Shown: in pieces, positions 28,891-37,858 of the stretch
How the letters are laid out: the number at the start of each line of letters is the position of its first letter
Numbering within the stretch: position 1 is the first letter of the stretch
NCBI RefSeq assembly: GCF_016889705.1
Contig: NZ_CP069526.1
Span: 6,886,001-6,950,000, forward strand
Direction: 5' to 3'
Length of the DNA stretch: 64,000 nucleotides
Origin: Amycolatopsis sp. FDAARGOS 1241
GTDB taxonomy: Bacteria > Actinomycetota > Actinomycetes > Mycobacteriales > Pseudonocardiaceae
Notes under the pieces: generated by a model
The model's database searches: none
Told to the model about the DNA's origin: nothing
Seen by the model: the letters and a program-made list of their open reading frames with translations, nothing else
Made by a program: the position numbers and the translations under genes

Positions 28891-29838
28891 ATGACGAACC
28901 CCGAAACCCGTCCGCTCCTGCAGTGGTCGGCCGCGATGGCCCTCTCGGGCACGATCGGCGCGGTCGTGCTGTCCAGCGGTGCCGCCGCCCCCGCCGTCGC
29001 CTTCGCGCGCTGCCTGGTCGGCGGGCTCCTGCTCGTGCTGTGGTGCCTCGCCCGCGGCTACTTCCGCACGTGGCGCCCGACGCGGCGCGACCTGCTGCTG
29101 GCCGCGCTCGGTGGCGCGCTGCTGGTGGCCAACTGGGTGCTGCTGTTCACGTCGTATTCGCTGTCGTCGATCGGCGTGAGCACTGTGGTGTACCACACGC
29201 AGCCACTCATCCTGGTCGGGCTGGCGGCGGCGTTCCTGGGCGAGAAAATCGCGAAGTCGCACCTCGCACGCGCGGGGGTCGCGTTCGCCGGCGTGGTGGT
29301 GATCTCGCTCTCGGCACACGGGGACGACGGGCAGCCCGTGCGCCTGACGGGGATCGCACTGGCGCTGGGCGCGGCCGTGCTCTACGCCGGCACGTCGTTC
29401 GTGGCGAAGCAGTTGACGCACGTCCGCCCGCACGTCCTGGCCGCGGTGCAACTCGTGGTGGGGACCGTGCTGCTGGCTCCGGCGCTGGCCGTCACGCCGC
29501 TACCGCGCTCGGTTCCGGGGCTGTTGTGGCTGGTGCTGCTGGGCACCGTGCACACGGCGGTGATGTACGTGCTGATGTACGCGAGCATCGGCAAGCTGCC
29601 CACCACGACGGTGGCGCTGCTGTCCTACCTGTACCCGGTGGTCGCGGTGGTGGTGGACGTGCTGGCGTTCGGCCACCGGCTCACGTGGCCGGAGGGCCTG
29701 GGAATGCTGGCGGTTCTGGCCGCCGCGCTGGCACCCCAGCGCGGCGGCCGGCCCGCGGCGCGAACGCCACGGGCCGGGGACGTCACTCGTGGTTCGGGCC
29801 CGTGTGGTACTCGAACACCAGCCCGCCGATCGCGATGA
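28891..29838 (+). CDS. EamA/DMT-family exporter
   Basis: 315 residues with about ten membrane helices in two EamA repeats (WSAAMALSGTIGAVVLSSG through VVISLSAHG, then LTGIALALGAAVLYAGTSFV through LGMLAVLAAALAP). RhaT/YdcZ-type exporters of this kind move amino acids or metabolites. The hydrophilic C-terminal ~35 residues overlap the 3' end of the convergent ctaF gene by 56 bases. No ribosome site is visible before the ATG, which suggests a leaderless transcript. Confidence 0.88.
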   Translation: MTNPETRPLLQWSAAMALSGTIGAVVLSSGAAAPAVAFARCLVGGLLLVLWCLARGYFRTWRPTRRDLLLAALGGALLVANWVLLFTSYSLSSIGVSTVVYHTQPLILVGLAAAFLGEKIAKSHLARAGVAFAGVVVISLSAHGDDGQPVRLTGIALALGAAVLYAGTSFVAKQLTHVRPHVLAAVQLVVGTVLLAPALAVTPLPRSVPGLLWLVLLGTVHTAVMYVLMYASIGKLPTTTVALLSYLYPVVAVVVDVLAFGHRLTWPEGLGMLAVLAAALAPQRGGRPAARTPRAGDVTRGSGPCGTRTPARRSR

Positions 29839-30205
29839 GCAGCGCGACGAGCGCGATGACCAGCAGCCAGATGTGGAAGAACGCGAGAGCGAGACCGCCC
29901 AGGGCGGCCGCGGCCGCCATGGCGATCGGCCAGTAGCTGCCCGGGCTGAAGAAGCCCAGCTCGCCGGCGCCGTCGCTGATCTCGGCGTCTTCGCGGTCCT
30001 CGGGGCGCGGTTCGATCCGGCGGGACACGAACTGCATGTAGCTGCCCGCGAGGAACGCGAGGCCGCCGGTCAGGAACAGCGCGACGATGCCGACGGGCTC
30101 GGCCTTCTGGTCAGTCGCGTAGAGGGCGGTCATGACCCAGTAGATGACGGCCATGACGACGGCGAACGCCGCCACCATGTAGAAAATCCGGGCTTCGACC
30201 TTCAT
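29783..30205 (-). CDS. ctaF: Cytochrome c oxidase subunit IV CtaF
   Basis: 140 residues, the small actinobacterial oxidase subunit (Rv2199c-like). Four membrane helices: IFYMVAAFAVVMAVIYWVMTAL, GIVALFLTGGLAFLAGSYMQF, YWPIAMAAAAALGGLALAFF and IWLLVIALVALLIAIGGLVF. A short charged loop (RRIEPRPEDREDAEISDGAGELGFF) separates the pairs. It lies 38 bases downstream of ctaC and its 3' end overlaps the convergent EamA gene. Confidence 0.92.
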   Translation of the reverse strand: MKVEARIFYMVAAFAVVMAVIYWVMTALYATDQKAEPVGIVALFLTGGLAFLAGSYMQFVSRRIEPRPEDREDAEISDGAGELGFFSPGSYWPIAMAAAAALGGLALAFFHIWLLVIALVALLIAIGGLVFEYHTGPNHE

Positions 30206-30243
30206 GGGACTTTTTCCCTACTCCTCTGGTTCGCCGGAACCGG

Positions 30244-31209
30244 TCAGTTGGACGCGGTACGCGCGGTGCGGTCGGTGTTGAACGGCGCCGTGGTCACCGC
30301 GTGCGGGGTGCACAGCACGCCGCAGTTCATCGCCGACAGCGCCTCGGACGCCGTGTTCGGCTGGCCCGTCTTCGGGTTGATCTCCGTGCGCAGCTTGATG
30401 TACTGGTCGTACTTGTCCGGCGACAGCGCGCGGACCTCGAAGTTCATCACCGAGTGGTACGTGCCGCACAGCTCCGCGCACCGGCCGACGAAGGAGCCTT
30501 CGCGGTCGATCGAGTTCTGGAAAGAGCTGTCCTGGTTGTTCTTCTCCGGGTCCGGCATCACGTCGCGCTTGAAGTGGAACTCCGGGACCCAGAACGAGTG
30601 GATGACGTCGGTCGACCGCAGGCGGTACTCGATCGTCTTGTTCGTCGGGAGCACGAGCAGCGGGATCTCACCGGAGGAGCCGACAGTGCTCACCTGGGTA
30701 CCGTCGGGGCGCTTCGCGTTCGCGTCGTCGTACTTGAACTCCCAGTTCCACTGGAACGCGACCACGTCGACGGTCACGTCGGGGTCGGGCTTCTTCTCGA
30801 GGACGTCGTTCTCGGTCGTCGCCGTGAAGAAGAACAGGACGCAGACCATGATCGTCGGGACGACGACCGTGAAGATCTCCAGCGGGATGTTGTACTGGAA
30901 CTGCCGCGGGAGGTCCTCGGGACCCTCGACCGCGGCGTTCTTCTTCTTGCGGTGGAACGTCGCGGTCCAGAAGATCAGGGCCCAGACGATGACACCGACG
31001 ACGAGCGCAGCGATGACCGTCCACGTCCAGAGGTTGCGCATCTCATCGGCCTGCGGGGTGACCCCGACCGGCCAGCCGAAGCGGAGGATCTCGTCCCCGG
31101 AGCACCCCGTCGCGGTCAGCGCTACCAGCACGGCCAGCACGGCAACGCGGCTGACCCGCTTACCCCCGTGGGTGCGCGCTGGTTTTTCCACTGCACCTCG
31201 CCCTTTCAC
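30244..31209 (-). CDS. ctaC: Cytochrome c oxidase subunit II CtaC
   Basis: 321 residues from the GTG at 31209, which has GAGGAGG seven bases upstream. A lipoprotein-type signal ends LTATGCSG, so Cys is the likely lipidation site. Two membrane helices (WTVIAALVVGVIVWALIFWT, IFTVVVPTIMVCVLFFFTA) lead to the extracellular cupredoxin domain. The CuA site ligands are in DVIHSFWVPEFHF and CAELCGTYHSVMNF. A C-terminal extension with NCGVLCTPHAV is added. It accepts electrons from QcrC. The catalytic subunit ctaD is not in the window. Confidence 0.96.
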   Translation of the reverse strand: MKGRGAVEKPARTHGGKRVSRVAVLAVLVALTATGCSGDEILRFGWPVGVTPQADEMRNLWTWTVIAALVVGVIVWALIFWTATFHRKKKNAAVEGPEDLPRQFQYNIPLEIFTVVVPTIMVCVLFFFTATTENDVLEKKPDPDVTVDVVAFQWNWEFKYDDANAKRPDGTQVSTVGSSGEIPLLVLPTNKTIEYRLRSTDVIHSFWVPEFHFKRDVMPDPEKNNQDSSFQNSIDREGSFVGRCAELCGTYHSVMNFEVRALSPDKYDQYIKLRTEINPKTGQPNTASEALSAMNCGVLCTPHAVTTAPFNTDRTARTASN

Positions 31210-31386
31210 CCAGAGCCTCCTCGACCGATCTTCGTGACAGGCGGAGCCTAGCCGAGTTCACGGTTCCCGCTGTCCAAGGGGTAACCACAACGCGCGCCCG
31301 TCCACCCGATGCGGCCCGCGGTGCACGGTTCGCGGCATACTGGGCCCTTCCCCGGACCGGCCCGACCAAAAGGTGTGTGAGTACAC

Positions 31387-33321
31387 GTGTGCGGCCTGCT
31401 TGGACTGATCTGCGGCACCGAGACCGACGCGGCGAGCGCTCGTGCCGCCGTGGGCACGGCGATGCGCTGCCAGCGCCACCGCGGCCCCGACGAGCAGGAC
31501 ACCTGGGCCGACGCCGAGGTCGTCTACGGCTTCAACCGGCTCGCGTTCATCGACGTCGACCACGCGCACCAGCCGCTGGTCTGGGGCCCGCCGGAGGCGC
31601 CCGGCCGCTACACGCTGAACTTCAACGGGGAGATCTACAACTACCGCGAGCTGCGCGACGAGCTCGCTGAAAAGTTCGGGGCGAAGTTCGAGACCGAGGG
31701 CGACGGCGAGGCCATCGTCGCGGCGTACCACTACCTCGGCGACGACGCGGTGAAGAAGCTGCGCGGCATGTTCGCCTTCATGATCTGGGACTCGGTCGAC
31801 AAGGTCGTGTTCGGCGCGCGGGACCCGTTCGGCATCAAGCCGCTCTACTACGCCGCCGGCCCGAAGGGCGTCGCGTTCTCCAGTGAGAAGAAGAGCCTGC
31901 TGGAGCTGGCCGAAACGCTCGGCGTGCCCCTAGAGCTGGACCGCACGGCGCTGCAGCACTACCTCGTCCTGCAGTACGTGCCGGAACCGGAGTCGCTGCA
32001 CACGGCGGTGCGCCGCGTCGAGTCGGGCACGTCCTTCCGCGTCGTCCCGGGCGGTGCCGTCGAGTTCACCCGCTACTTCCACCCGCAGTTCGCGACGAAG
32101 CCGGTGAACGGCGCCGCGGAGGCCGAAGAGCTCTACCAGCGGATCGCCGATGTGATGCGCGACTCGGTGGGCAAGCACATGATCTCGGACCCGGACGTGA
32201 CCGTCGGCGCGTTCCTGTCCGGCGGCATCGACTCCACCGCCACGGCGACGCTGGCCAAGGAGCACAACCCGAACCTCATCGCGTTCACCACGGGGTTCGA
32301 GCGCGAGGGTTACTCCGAAGTGGACGTCGCCGCCGAGTCGGCCGCCGCGATCGGTGTGAGGCACGTCATCCGCACGGTGTCGGCCGACGAGATGATGGAG
32401 GCGCTGCCGCTCATCGTCTGGTACCTCGACGACCCGGTGGCCGACCCCGCGCTGGTGCCGCTGTGGTTCATCGCACGCGAGGCCCGCAAGCACGTGAAGG
32501 CCGTGCTCTCCGGTGAGGGCGCCGATGAGCTGTTCGGCGGTTACACGATCTACAACGAGCCGATCTCACTGGCGCCGTTCGAAAAGGTGCCCGGGGGTGT
32601 GCGCAAGCTCATCGGCAAGGTCTCGACGAAGATTCCCGAAGGCACGCGCGGCAAAGATCTGCTCCGCCGTGGCGCGCTGCCGCTGGAGGACCGCTACTAC
32701 GGCAACGCCCGCAACTTCCGCGACGAGCAGCTGCGCGCCGTTCTGCGGACCTACACCGAAGGCGTGGGCTTCAAGGACGTCACGGCGCCCTGGTACGACC
32801 TCTCCCGCGGCTGGGACCCGGTGGCGCGCATGCAGCACGTCGACCTGTTCACCTGGCTGCGCGGCGACATCCTCGTCAAGGCCGACAAGGTGACGATGGC
32901 CAATTCGCTCGAGCTGCGCGTGCCATTCCTCGACGCCGAGGTGTTCAAGGTCGCCGCGAGCATCCCGCTGGACCAGAAGCTCGCGCACGGCACCACGAAG
33001 TACGCGCTGCGCCAGGCGCTCGCGAAGATCATCCCCGCGCACGTGCTCAACCGGCGCAAGCTCGGGTTCCCGGTGCCCATCCGCCTGTGGCTGCGCAACG
33101 AGATGTACGACTGGGCGCGCGGCATCATCACCGACTCGAAGACCGACGAGCTGCTCGACAAGCCCGCGGTGCTGCGCCTGCTGGACGAGCACAAGGCGGG
33201 CCAGCTGGACCGCAGCCGGCAGATCTGGGCGCTGCTGGTGTTCATGCTGTGGCACGGCATCTTCGTCGAGCACCGCATCAAGCCGGAGATCCCGGAGCCG
33301 GTGTATCCCGTCAAGCTCTGA
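31387..33321 (+). CDS. asnB: Glutamine-hydrolysing asparagine synthetase AsnB
   Basis: 644 residues. The GTG at 31387 places the catalytic cysteine at position 2 (MCGLLGLICG), as required for class II amidotransferases. The glutaminase domain has LNFNGEIYNYREL. The synthetase domain has the PP-loop LSGGIDSTATATLA and SGEGADELFGGY. It diverges from ctaC with 177 bases between them. By order it corresponds to Rv2201. In relatives, AsnB-type enzymes may also amidate peptidoglycan (LtsA), so the substrate is not certain. Confidence 0.94.
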   Translation: MCGLLGLICGTETDAASARAAVGTAMRCQRHRGPDEQDTWADAEVVYGFNRLAFIDVDHAHQPLVWGPPEAPGRYTLNFNGEIYNYRELRDELAEKFGAKFETEGDGEAIVAAYHYLGDDAVKKLRGMFAFMIWDSVDKVVFGARDPFGIKPLYYAAGPKGVAFSSEKKSLLELAETLGVPLELDRTALQHYLVLQYVPEPESLHTAVRRVESGTSFRVVPGGAVEFTRYFHPQFATKPVNGAAEAEELYQRIADVMRDSVGKHMISDPDVTVGAFLSGGIDSTATATLAKEHNPNLIAFTTGFEREGYSEVDVAAESAAAIGVRHVIRTVSADEMMEALPLIVWYLDDPVADPALVPLWFIAREARKHVKAVLSGEGADELFGGYTIYNEPISLAPFEKVPGGVRKLIGKVSTKIPEGTRGKDLLRRGALPLEDRYYGNARNFRDEQLRAVLRTYTEGVGFKDVTAPWYDLSRGWDPVARMQHVDLFTWLRGDILVKADKVTMANSLELRVPFLDAEVFKVAASIPLDQKLAHGTTKYALRQALAKIIPAHVLNRRKLGFPVPIRLWLRNEMYDWARGIITDSKTDELLDKPAVLRLLDEHKAGQLDRSRQIWALLVFMLWHGIFVEHRIKPEIPEPVYPVKL

Positions 33322-33364
33322 TCCGCGCCCTGGCGGCCGGGTGGCGCCGCGGGCAGGATGACGC

Positions 33365-34039
33365 ATGACCCGTGATTTCGTCCTCGTCCACGGCACCACG
33401 CAGACCCCGGCCGGCTTCGACCGGCTGATGGCCGAACTCACGGTGTGCGGCCACCGCGGCGTCGCGGTCGACCTGCTCGCCGACGGCCCCGACCACGACG
33501 TGGCCGGGTTCGCGAAGGTGGTCCGGCGGCAGACCGGCGCAGCCCGGCCGGTGGTCGTCGCGCATTCCGGCAGCGGGGTGCTCCTGCCCGCCATCGGCGC
33601 GGCGCTGGGTGCGGCGCACCTGGTGTGGCTCGCCGCGTACATCCCCGCCTTCGGCACCGGCCGGAGCCTGCGGGACGAAGCCGCGGCCGATGTCGAGGCG
33701 CTGTTCCACCCCGAGTGGCCCGGCGTGGACCCGACCGCCGACCTCGCCGCGGCGGACCACTTCCTGTTCCACGACTGCGCCCCCGAGGTGCGGTCCTGGG
33801 CGCACGGCACGCTGCGGTTGTTCCACCCTGCCGTGCTGCCGGCGCACGCCGCGGGCGAGCGGCCGGACATCCCGTCGACGGTGATCGTGCCGGCGGCGGA
33901 CCGGACAATGCGGAGCTCGTGGATGTGCGCGGCGGCGCAGGAGCGGCTGGGTGTCGAAGCTCACGAAGTGCCCGGCGGACACTGCCCGCACGTGTCGCAC
34001 CCGGAAGCGGTCGCGGCGGTGCTGCGAAGGCTCGCCTAG
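33365..34039 (+). CDS. Alpha/beta-hydrolase (EstC/salicylate-esterase-like)
   Basis: 224 residues. Oxyanion-hole region FVLVHGTTQTPAGFDRLMAEL at the start, nucleophile elbow VVAHSGSGVLLPAIG (GxSxG-type, Ser in AHSGSG), and catalytic His in VPGGHCPHVSHPEAVAAVL near the end. It follows asnB by 43 bases on the same strand. The substrate cannot be told from sequence. Confidence 0.87.
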   Translation: MTRDFVLVHGTTQTPAGFDRLMAELTVCGHRGVAVDLLADGPDHDVAGFAKVVRRQTGAARPVVVAHSGSGVLLPAIGAALGAAHLVWLAAYIPAFGTGRSLRDEAAADVEALFHPEWPGVDPTADLAAADHFLFHDCAPEVRSWAHGTLRLFHPAVLPAHAAGERPDIPSTVIVPAADRTMRSSWMCAAAQERLGVEAHEVPGGHCPHVSHPEAVAAVLRRLA

Positions 34040-34061
34040 CACGGGCCGTCCCGTCGGAGCC

Positions 34062-34112
34062 GTACGCGCGAAGAGAGCCGCCCCGGTGCGGAGCGGCTCT
34101 CTTCGCGCGTAC
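34062..34112. terminator. Bidirectional hairpin between the hydrolase gene and adoK
   Basis: Perfect 20-base arms (34062-34081 and 34093-34112) with an 11-base loop, the longest perfect stem in the window. It lies between convergent genes, 7 bases from the adoK end, and contains GCGAAGAGAGCC. Confidence 0.88.
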
Positions 34113-34119
34113 AGGTGCG

Positions 34120-35109
34120 TCAGGCCGGCAGCACCGTCGCGATCTCGTCCGCCGCTTCCGGGCCGAACGCCTCGCTGAGGCGCGCGAGGGCGTCGGTCCG
34201 GTCGAAGGTCCACTCCTGTGTGCCCACGGTCTCGAGCACGAGCACGGCGATCAGCGAACCCAGCTGGGCAGCGCGCTCGAGCTCCAGGCCGCCGTCCAGG
34301 GCGGCGAGGAAACCGGCGCGGAAGCCGTCGCCGACGCCAGTCGGGTCGGCCTTGCCACGTTCGGGAACGGCGCCGATCTGCAGGGCAAGACCATCGCGGC
34401 CGACGATCTCCACGCCCTTCTCGCCGAGGGTGGTGATCCGCATGCCCACGCGCTCCAGCACGTCGGCCTCGGTCCAGCCCGACTTCTGGAGCAGCAGCTC
34501 CCACTCGTAGTCATTGCTGAACAGGTACTTGGCGCCCGCGATGAACTCGCGCACCTGCGCACCGTCCATGCGGGCCAGCTGCTGCGACGGGTCGACGGCG
34601 AACTCGTAGCCCCGCTGGCGGCACTCCTGGGCGTGGCGGACCATGCCCTCGGGGTCGTCCGGGCTGATCAGCACGAGGCTGAGCGCACCGGCGCGGTCGG
34701 CGATGGGCTTGAGCTCGATGTTGCGCGACTCGGCCATCGCGCCGGCGTAGAAGGTCGCGATCTGGCACAGGTCCTCGTCGGTGGTGCAAACGAAGCGCGC
34801 CGTGTGCGCGACCTCCGACACGAGCACACCGGACGTGTCGACACCGTGGCGTTCCAGCCACGAAGCGTAGTCGGCCCAGTCGGAGCCCACGGCACCCACG
34901 AGCACCGGCTTCACGCCCAGCACGCCGAGGCCGAACGCGATGTTGGCACCGATGCCACCTCGGCGGACGACGAGGTCGTCGGCCAGGAAGCTCAGCGACA
35001 CCCGGTGGAGCTGCTCCTTCACCAGCTGCTCCGCGAACCTGCCGGGGAAGTGCATCAGGTGGTCGGTTGCGATGCTGCCGGACACGGCGATCCTGGCTTT
35101 GTCTGCCAC
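34120..35109 (-). CDS. adoK: Adenosine kinase (PfkB family)
   Basis: 329 residues, collinear with M. tuberculosis Rv2202c, an adenosine kinase more like ribokinases than eukaryotic adenosine kinases. Shared blocks include SGSIATDHLMHFPGRFAEQL, VSLSFLADDLVVRRGG, AHTARFVCTTDEDLCQIA, ADPSQQLAR-type VDPSQQLARMDG, FSNDYEWELLL and the catalytic site DPTGVGDGFRAGF with Asp as base. The GTG at 35109 has GAGGAG upstream. It salvages adenosine to AMP. Confidence 0.92.
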   Translation of the reverse strand: MADKARIAVSGSIATDHLMHFPGRFAEQLVKEQLHRVSLSFLADDLVVRRGGIGANIAFGLGVLGVKPVLVGAVGSDWADYASWLERHGVDTSGVLVSEVAHTARFVCTTDEDLCQIATFYAGAMAESRNIELKPIADRAGALSLVLISPDDPEGMVRHAQECRQRGYEFAVDPSQQLARMDGAQVREFIAGAKYLFSNDYEWELLLQKSGWTEADVLERVGMRITTLGEKGVEIVGRDGLALQIGAVPERGKADPTGVGDGFRAGFLAALDGGLELERAAQLGSLIAVLVLETVGTQEWTFDRTDALARLSEAFGPEAADEIATVLPA

Positions 35110-35254
35110 CGGTTCTCCTCTGGCTGTCGTGTGCGTGTGCGTCGCGAGCGGTTACCCGCAGGTCATGACCCGTCCGGGTAGTTCCCGCGCCTCGATCGAC
35201 ACTACCGGCTGGTATCGCTTTCCCAGTCGCGAGCAGATCAATAGCGTTACGGAA

Positions 35255-35437
35255 GTGAACACGGCCACTGAACCGGAAACCATCGGCGAATTGATCGCTG
35301 ACTGCGCCCACATCCCGTCCGAACTGCGCGTCGAGCGTCTGGCCGGCGAGCGCTTGCCGCTGCCCCGCGCCGCGCGGCCGTGGACCGTCGACGACGCGTG
35401 CCACGCGCAGGTCGCCGACCTCGACGCCTACGTCTGA
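35255..35437 (+). CDS. Small hypothetical protein (60 residues)
   Basis: Begins at the GTG 35255. It is acidic and helical (ETIGELIADCAHIPSELRVERLAGERLPL, ending ACHAQVADLDAYV). No family is recognised. It diverges from adoK and is followed by a strong hairpin 12 bases after the stop, which supports it being a transcribed gene. The ribosome site is weak. Confidence 0.6.
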   Translation: MNTATEPETIGELIADCAHIPSELRVERLAGERLPLPRAARPWTVDDACHAQVADLDAYV

Positions 35438-35449
35438 AGCCCCCGAACA

Positions 35450-35494
35450 CGCGAAGAGGGCCCCGGCCGAAACTCGGTCGGGGCCCTCTTCGCG
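35450..35494. terminator. Bidirectional hairpin between the small gene and erpA
   Basis: Perfect 16-base arms (35450-35465 and 35479-35494). The stem extends inward by G-U tolerant pairing to a tiny loop around AAC. The outer stem is CGCGAAGAGGG. Confidence 0.85.
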
Positions 35495-35500
35495 GTCGGC

Positions 35501-35541
35501 AGCAGCTCAGCCGTTCAGCAGCTCAGCCGTTCAGCAGCTCA
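35501..35541. repeat. 16-base tandem repeat over the erpA stop codon
   Basis: AGCAGCTCAGCCGTTC occurs twice in full (35501-35516, 35517-35532) and then a nine-base partial third copy runs into the erpA stop (TCA at 35539-35541 on the plus strand). A slippage-type duplication. Confidence 0.9.
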
Positions 35542-35916
35542 GTGGAAGCTGTCGCCGCACGCGCACGAACCGGTCGCGTTCGGGTTGTCGATCGTGAAGC
35601 CCTGCTTCTCGATCGTGTCCACGAAGTCGATCACGGCCTCGCTCACGTACGGCGCGCTCATCCGGTCGACCGCCACGCGCAGACCGTCGAAGTCGCGGAA
35701 GAGGTCACCGTCGAGCTCGCGCTCGTCGAAGAACAGCTGGTAGCGCAGGCCCGCGCAGCCACCGGGCTGGACGGCGATGCGCAGGTGCATGTCGTCGCGG
35801 CCCTCCTGGTCGAGCAGCGCCTTCGCCTTGGCGGCCGCGGCGTCGGTCAAGGTCACGCCGTGGGTCTCCTCGGCGGTCTCGGCCTGCGCCGCACCGGTCT
35901 GCTCAGCGGTCGTCAT
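35539..35916 (-). CDS. erpA: Iron-sulfur cluster insertion protein ErpA (HesB/IscA family)
   Basis: 125 residues, an A-type carrier that delivers clusters to apoproteins. The three conserved cysteines are in GGCAGLRY and SCACGDSF. It matches Rv2204c by order. Possible clients in this window include NadA, BioB and LipA, but this is inference. The first ~18 residues are a poorly conserved acidic extension. Confidence 0.94.
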   Translation of the reverse strand: MTTAEQTGAAQAETAEETHGVTLTDAAAAKAKALLDQEGRDDMHLRIAVQPGGCAGLRYQLFFDERELDGDLFRDFDGLRVAVDRMSAPYVSEAVIDFVDTIEKQGFTIDNPNATGSCACGDSFH

Positions 35917-36060
35917 GGCACTCCCTCTAGGTCGAACTCGCTGCGGGTACTTCTCGTGCGAAACTGTTCAACACCGCGGGTACCCGATCTGTTCCCCTCC
36001 ATGGTTGCACATCCAGCGACCTGCCGAACATCGTCGTGACGCCTGCAATACCCTGGTGAG

Positions 36061-36708
36061 GTGAGGTTCCTGCGCCGAAGCACCACCGAGACCCCCGCCG
36101 AGGACGCCGACACCGGCGTCGTCGACTCTGCGTCGACCACGAGCAAGGCGTACACGCCGGGCAAGGGCCGCGCGACGCCGAGCCGACGGGAGGCCGAAGG
36201 GCGCAAGCGCGGACCCGCCGCACCGCCGCCCACCACCATGCGCGAGGCGATGAAGCGCAACCGTGAGCTGCGCAAAGCCAACCCGGTGAGCAAGGACGAG
36301 CGCCGCGCCGCCGCCAAGGAACGCCGCGAACGCATGATGTCGGGCGACGACAAGTACCTGCCCGTGCGCGACCGCGGCCCGGTCAAGGCCTACGTCCGCG
36401 ACCTCGTCGACTCGCGGCGCAACATCCTGGGCCTGTTCATGCCGCTGGCGATCCTCGTGTTCCTCGCCCTGCTGGTACCGGTGCCGGCCGCGCAGCAGTA
36501 CATCACACTCGTCTGCATGGCGATGCTGCTGGTCATGGCCATCGAGGGCGTCGTCAACGGGCGCAAGATCTCCCGGCTGGCGCGGGAGCGCTTCCCGAAG
36601 GAGCCGACCCGCGGCGTGGGCTGGTACGCGTTCGTGCGGGCGAGCCAGATCCGCAAGCTGCGCGTCCCCAAGCCGCGCCTGCGCCCGGGCGATCCGATCC
36701 CCGGCTGA
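36061..36708 (+). CDS. DUF3043 membrane protein (Rv2206-like)
   Basis: 215 residues. A very basic, disordered N-terminal half (about 1-115, with REAMKRNRELRKANPVSKDERRAAAKERRER) precedes two membrane helices (ILGLFMPLAILVFLALLVPV and YITLVCMAMLLVMAIEGVV) and a basic cytoplasmic tail ending KPRLRPGDPIPG. The GTG at 36061 begins VRFLRRSTTETP. It is conserved next to erpA in mycobacteria. Function unknown; the basic region could bind nucleic acid or lipids. Confidence 0.9.
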   Translation: MRFLRRSTTETPAEDADTGVVDSASTTSKAYTPGKGRATPSRREAEGRKRGPAAPPPTTMREAMKRNRELRKANPVSKDERRAAAKERRERMMSGDDKYLPVRDRGPVKAYVRDLVDSRRNILGLFMPLAILVFLALLVPVPAAQQYITLVCMAMLLVMAIEGVVNGRKISRLARERFPKEPTRGVGWYAFVRASQIRKLRVPKPRLRPGDPIPG

Positions 36709-36721
36709 ACCGCTTCTCGTG

Positions 36722-36755
36722 ACGGCCGCCACACCCACCCCGGTGCGGCGGCCGT
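36722..36755 (+). terminator. Terminator of the DUF3043 gene
   Basis: Nine-base perfect arms ACGGCCGCC (36722-36730) and GGCGGCCGT (36747-36755), 14 bases after the stop, followed by TGTCGTCTC. Weaker than the neighbouring hairpins. Confidence 0.6.
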
Positions 36756-36817
36756 TGTCGTCTCCGATCATGGAGGTTCGTTAGCAACGCGAACAACCCT
36801 CCGCCTAGGCTGGGGCC

Positions 36818-37813
36818 ATGGAGTTTCGACGACTCGGCCGCAGCGGCCTCAACATCAGTGAGATCTCCTACGGGAACTGGCTCACCCACGGGTCCCAGGT
36901 CGAGGAGGACCAGGCGCAGGCCTGCATCAAGGCGGCGCTGGACGCGGGCATCACGACCTTCGACACCGCCGACGTGTACGCGAACACGGCGGCCGAATCG
37001 GTGCTCGGCCGTGGCCTCAAGGGCCAGCGCCGGGAGAGCCTCGAGATCTTCACCAAGGTCTTCTGGCCCACCGGACCGAAGGGCCCGAACGACAAGGGCC
37101 TCTCGCGCAAGCACATCGTCGAGTCGGCGAACGCGTCGCTGCAGCGGCTCGGCACCGACTACGTCGACCTGTACCAGGCGCACCGCTTCGACCACAGCAC
37201 GCCGCTCGAAGAGACGATGCTCGCGTTCGCCGACCTGGTCCGCCAGGGCAAGGTGCTCTACGTCGGCGTCTCCGAGTGGTCCGCCGACCAGATCACGCAG
37301 GGCGCGCAGCTCGCGCGCGAGCTGAAGGTGCCGTTCATCTCGAACCAGCCGCAGTACTCGATGCTGTGGCGCGTGATCGAGTCGCAGGTCGTGCCGGCGG
37401 CGGAGCGTGAGGGCCTGAGCCAGATCGTGTGGTCGCCGATCGCGCAGGGCGTGCTCACCGGCAAGTACAAGCCGGGGCAGCCGCTCCCGGAGGGTTCTCG
37501 GGCGACCGACGTCAACGGCGGCGCCAACATGGTCAAGCGCTTCCTCGACGACGAAACGCTCACCGCCGTCGCCAAGCTGGAGCCGCTGGCCGCCGACGCC
37601 GGGCTGTCCATGGCGCAGCTGGCCGTGGCATGGGTGCTGCAGAACCCGAACGTCGCCTCGGCGATCATCGGTGCGTCCCGCCCGGAGCAGGTCCACGAGA
37701 ACGTGAAGGCCGCCGGCGTGAAGCTCGACGAGGATCTCCTCACCAAGATCGACGAGGCCCTCGAAGGCGTCATCGAGCGCGACGCTTCGCTGACCCGCAG
37801 CCCGTCGCTTTGA
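36818..37813 (+). CDS. Aldo/keto reductase (voltage-gated K+ channel beta-like)
   Basis: 331 residues, an AKR TIM barrel. The catalytic tetrad is visible as Asp and Tyr in FDTADVYAN, Lys in EIFTKVFWPTG and His in DLYQAHRFD. The NADPH-binding region near the C terminus is ASAIIGASRPEQVHENVKAAGV. Length and the WPTGPKGPNDKGLSRKHI segment fit the AKR6/KvB group. Substrate unknown. It converges with the IspD-like gene. Confidence 0.93.
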   Translation: MEFRRLGRSGLNISEISYGNWLTHGSQVEEDQAQACIKAALDAGITTFDTADVYANTAAESVLGRGLKGQRRESLEIFTKVFWPTGPKGPNDKGLSRKHIVESANASLQRLGTDYVDLYQAHRFDHSTPLEETMLAFADLVRQGKVLYVGVSEWSADQITQGAQLARELKVPFISNQPQYSMLWRVIESQVVPAAEREGLSQIVWSPIAQGVLTGKYKPGQPLPEGSRATDVNGGANMVKRFLDDETLTAVAKLEPLAADAGLSMAQLAVAWVLQNPNVASAIIGASRPEQVHENVKAAGVKLDEDLLTKIDEALEGVIERDASLTRSPSL

Positions 37814-37819
37814 GCACCA

Positions 37820-37858
37820 CCCGCTGAGCGGGCCCCGGCTGCTCGTCCGCTCAGCGGG
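37820..37858. terminator. Bidirectional hairpin at the aldo/keto reductase-ispD junction
   Basis: Perfect 12-base arms CCCGCTGAGCGG (37820-37831) and CCGCTCAGCGGG (37847-37858). The right arm overlaps the last codons and stop of the IspD-like gene. A second stem CGGCTGCTCG/CGAGCAGCCG can form from the same segment. Confidence 0.75.
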
